In this document: positions 62,358 to 64,000 of the stretch, piece after piece | How positions within the stretch are numbered: position 1 is the stretch's first letter | Layout: each line of letters begins with the position of its first letter | Origin: Helicobacter pylori | Lineage (GTDB): Bacteria > Campylobacterota > Campylobacteria > Campylobacterales > Helicobacteraceae | NCBI GenBank assembly: GCA_008032955.1 | Contig: CP032046.1 | Coordinates: 1,178,001-1,242,000 of the forward strand | Direction of reading: 5' to 3' | DNA length: 64,000 bases | Translations under genes and position numbers: made by a program | The notes under the pieces: generated by a model | What the model was told of the DNA's origin: nothing | The model's input: only the letters and a program-made list of their open reading frames with translations | Databases searched by the model: none

Positions 62358-63401
62358 TTATTCACTAAAACCCACACGACTGAGTAAATCCAAATCTTGT
62401 ATGGCTTCTCCTGTGCCTTTGGCTACCGCCAATAAAGGCTCATCGCCCACATACACAGGGAGTTTAACCATATCGCTTAAATACTTGTCTAAGCCCTTAA
62501 TCAAAGCCCCACCGCCGGTAAGCACCACGCCATTTTGCACAATGTCTTTAGCTAAATCCGGCTTCACTTCTTCAAGCACGCTCCTTAAAGCACTAGAGAT
62601 TTCCCTCACTTGATCTTTAATGGCTTCAAACACATCATCAGAGCTCAATTCAATCGTATGCAATAGCCCGCTCACTTGATCCCTCCCTGACACTTCCATC
62701 GTTAGGGGCGGATCCAATTTGATCGCGCAACCGATTTCAATCTTAATCTCTTCGCCGGTGCGCTCCCCTATCAATAAATTGAATTTCTTGCGGATGTATT
62801 CCACGATGCTTTGATCCAATTTATCCCCAGCCACTCTAATGCTTTTAGAGATAACTAGCCCCCCAAGGCTGATCACGCCAATTTCAGTCGTGCCGCCACC
62901 AATATCCACAATCAAACTCCCTTGAGGCTCTTTGACTGGCAAGCCTGCTCCAATCGCAGCTGCCATAGGCTCTTCAATCAAAAAGACTTCTCTAGCCCCC
63001 GCGCTTAAAGCGCTCTCTTTAACCGCATTCCTTTCCACGCTTGTCAACCCATAAGGCACGCACACCATGATGCGCGGGCGAATCCATGTTTTTCGTTTGT
63101 GCGCTTTTTCAATAAAATAGCGGATCATTTTAGCGGTAATGTCATAATCGGCAATCACGCCATCTTTCATGGGGCGAATCGCTCTGATGCTGTTAGGGGT
63201 TTTGCCTAGCATTTCCTTAGCCTCGCTCCCCACTGCCAAAATATCATAAGCTTTAGAATCAAACAATCCCATGCGCACCGCCACAATAGAAGGCTCATTG
63301 ATAATAATGCCTTGCCCTTTGACTAACACGATCGTGTTAGCCGTGCCTAAATCTATGGCAATATCATGCGAAAACAAACCGATTAATTTGCTAAAAATCA
63401 T
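62358..63401 (-). CDS. mreB: Rod-shape determining protein MreB
   Basis: Bacterial actin homologue, 347 residues. Nucleotide-binding landmarks: AIDLGTANTIVLVKGQGI, LIVDIGGGTTEIGVISLGGL and GVVLTGGGALIKGLDKYL. With mreC it forms the shape operon downstream of clpX. Confidence 0.97.
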   Translation of the reverse strand: MIFSKLIGLFSHDIAIDLGTANTIVLVKGQGIIINEPSIVAVRMGLFDSKAYDILAVGSEAKEMLGKTPNSIRAIRPMKDGVIADYDITAKMIRYFIEKAHKRKTWIRPRIMVCVPYGLTSVERNAVKESALSAGAREVFLIEEPMAAAIGAGLPVKEPQGSLIVDIGGGTTEIGVISLGGLVISKSIRVAGDKLDQSIVEYIRKKFNLLIGERTGEEIKIEIGCAIKLDPPLTMEVSGRDQVSGLLHTIELSSDDVFEAIKDQVREISSALRSVLEEVKPDLAKDIVQNGVVLTGGGALIKGLDKYLSDMVKLPVYVGDEPLLAVAKGTGEAIQDLDLLSRVGFSE

Positions 63402-63443
63402 GCCCTTTCTAATCCTTTATCGTTAAATTTATAAGCGTGTTCC

Positions 63444-64000
63444 TTAAGGAAGAATTTTAGAATGCGTTTTAGCAATGATCAAAGGTTCAGCCTGTTTTAA
63501 AACACAATCTTTAGTGATACGCACTTCCGATCCCTTAAGCTTGGGTAAATCAAACATAATATCCAAACAAAAATCTTCAATGATCGCCCTTAAGCCCCTA
63601 GCCCCTGTTTTTCGCTCTAAAGCGAGTTTAGCGATTTCTTTAATCGCTTCTTCTTCAAAAATCAAATCCACCTCATCCATTTTGAAAAGTTGCTGGTATT
63701 GCTTGATGAGGGCGTTTTTAGGTTTTTGTAAAATATCCACCATCGCTTCTAAACTGATGCTATCTAGCGTGCTTAAAACCGGCAAACGGCCAATCAGCTC
63801 AGGGATAAGCCCATAAGTTACTAAGTCATGGGTTTGGACTAAATGCAAGATCGCTTCTTGCTCTTTTTTGCTCATCTTTTCTTGAGTGAAACCCAACACA
63901 TTTTGCGTGGTGCGTTTTTTAATGATTTCAGCTAACCCATCAAACGCTCCGGCGCAAATGAATAAAATATCGCTCGTGTCAATTTGAATGAAATTGCCCT
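63444..64000 (-). CDS. clpX: ATP-dependent Clp protease ATP-binding subunit ClpX (5' part outside the window)
   Basis: Unfoldase feeding the ClpP protease. About 184 C-terminal residues are visible: IQIDTSDILFICAGAFDGLA, YGLIPELIGRLPVLSTLDSI and the sensor-2 segment KTGARGLRAIIEDF. The zinc-binding domain and Walker motifs lie beyond base 64000. A methionine at 63899 is internal, not the start. Confidence 0.95.
   Translation of the reverse strand, partial: GNFIQIDTSDILFICAGAFDGLAEIIKKRTTQNVLGFTQEKMSKKEQEAILHLVQTHDLVTYGLIPELIGRLPVLSTLDSISLEAMVDILQKPKNALIKQYQQLFKMDEVDLIFEEEAIKEIAKLALERKTGARGLRAIIEDFCLDIMFDLPKLKGSEVRITKDCVLKQAEPLIIAKTHSKILP

Overview
The window is a chromosomal segment of Helicobacter pylori. 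From memory, gene content and order follow the HP1299 (map) to HP1374 (clpX) interval of strain 26695. The diagnostic pieces are the compact S10-spc ribosomal block without rpmD, the CrdA/CrdB/CzcB/CzcA copper efflux genes, NikR next to ExbB-ExbD-TonB, the Hop porin HopN, CrdR/CrdS, and several restriction-modification (RM) systems. I see no tRNA, rRNA, insertion sequence or CRISPR array.

Layout. (1) 1-10325, minus strand: rpsJ to map, 22 tightly packed ribosomal/secretion genes behind a near-consensus promoter at 10395-10423. (2) 10490-14560: a frameshifted ATPase gene, an 11-copy 8-bp tandem repeat, a small secreted protein, rnhB, a HicA-like small protein and fumC. (3) 14735-20490: crdA-crdB-czcB-czcA, with czcA broken by a G-run frameshift. 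(4) 20487-26816: azlD/azlC, dnaJ, a coiled-coil secreted protein, mnmA, a J-domain protein, nadD, nikR. (5) 26972-31060: exbB-exbD-tonB behind a near-perfect promoter, then hopN. (6) 31204-39133, minus strand: terC-like (frameshifted), corA, pgk, gapA, ung, plsC, an SH3 protein, ctpA. (7) 39244-42746: a Type IIG RM enzyme with two poly-C tracts. (8) 42771-53301, minus strand: nadC, nadA, psd, two small proteins, a UbiA-family gene, comEC, dnaB, nnr, crdS, crdR. (9) 53385-56258: a decayed MboII-like RM cassette. (10) 56390-61558: Type III mod and res. (11) 61608-64000: mreC, mreB and the 3' part of clpX.

The most interesting structures are these. First, the MboII-like cassette sits between two copies of crdR/mod junction sequence, the signature of insertion with long target duplication, and all of its genes are damaged. 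Second, the Type IIG gene has a mid-gene C14 tract and a C9 tract at its 3' end. The C9 register selects between three different C-termini, two of which look like recognition-domain tails. Third, the copper system is hit twice: the sensor gene crdS is out of frame at an A8 tract and the pump gene czcA at a G6 tract. With two further one-base homopolymer losses (terC-like and the ATPase) these could be phase variation, real mutation or sequencing undercalls; raw reads would decide.

Functional links: the CrdRS pair (51492-53301) is known to control the crdA operon at 14735. NikR lies beside the TonB energising operon that powers nickel and iron uptake. nadA, nadC, nadD and nnr cover NAD synthesis and repair; pgk and gapA are a glycolysis/gluconeogenesis pair.
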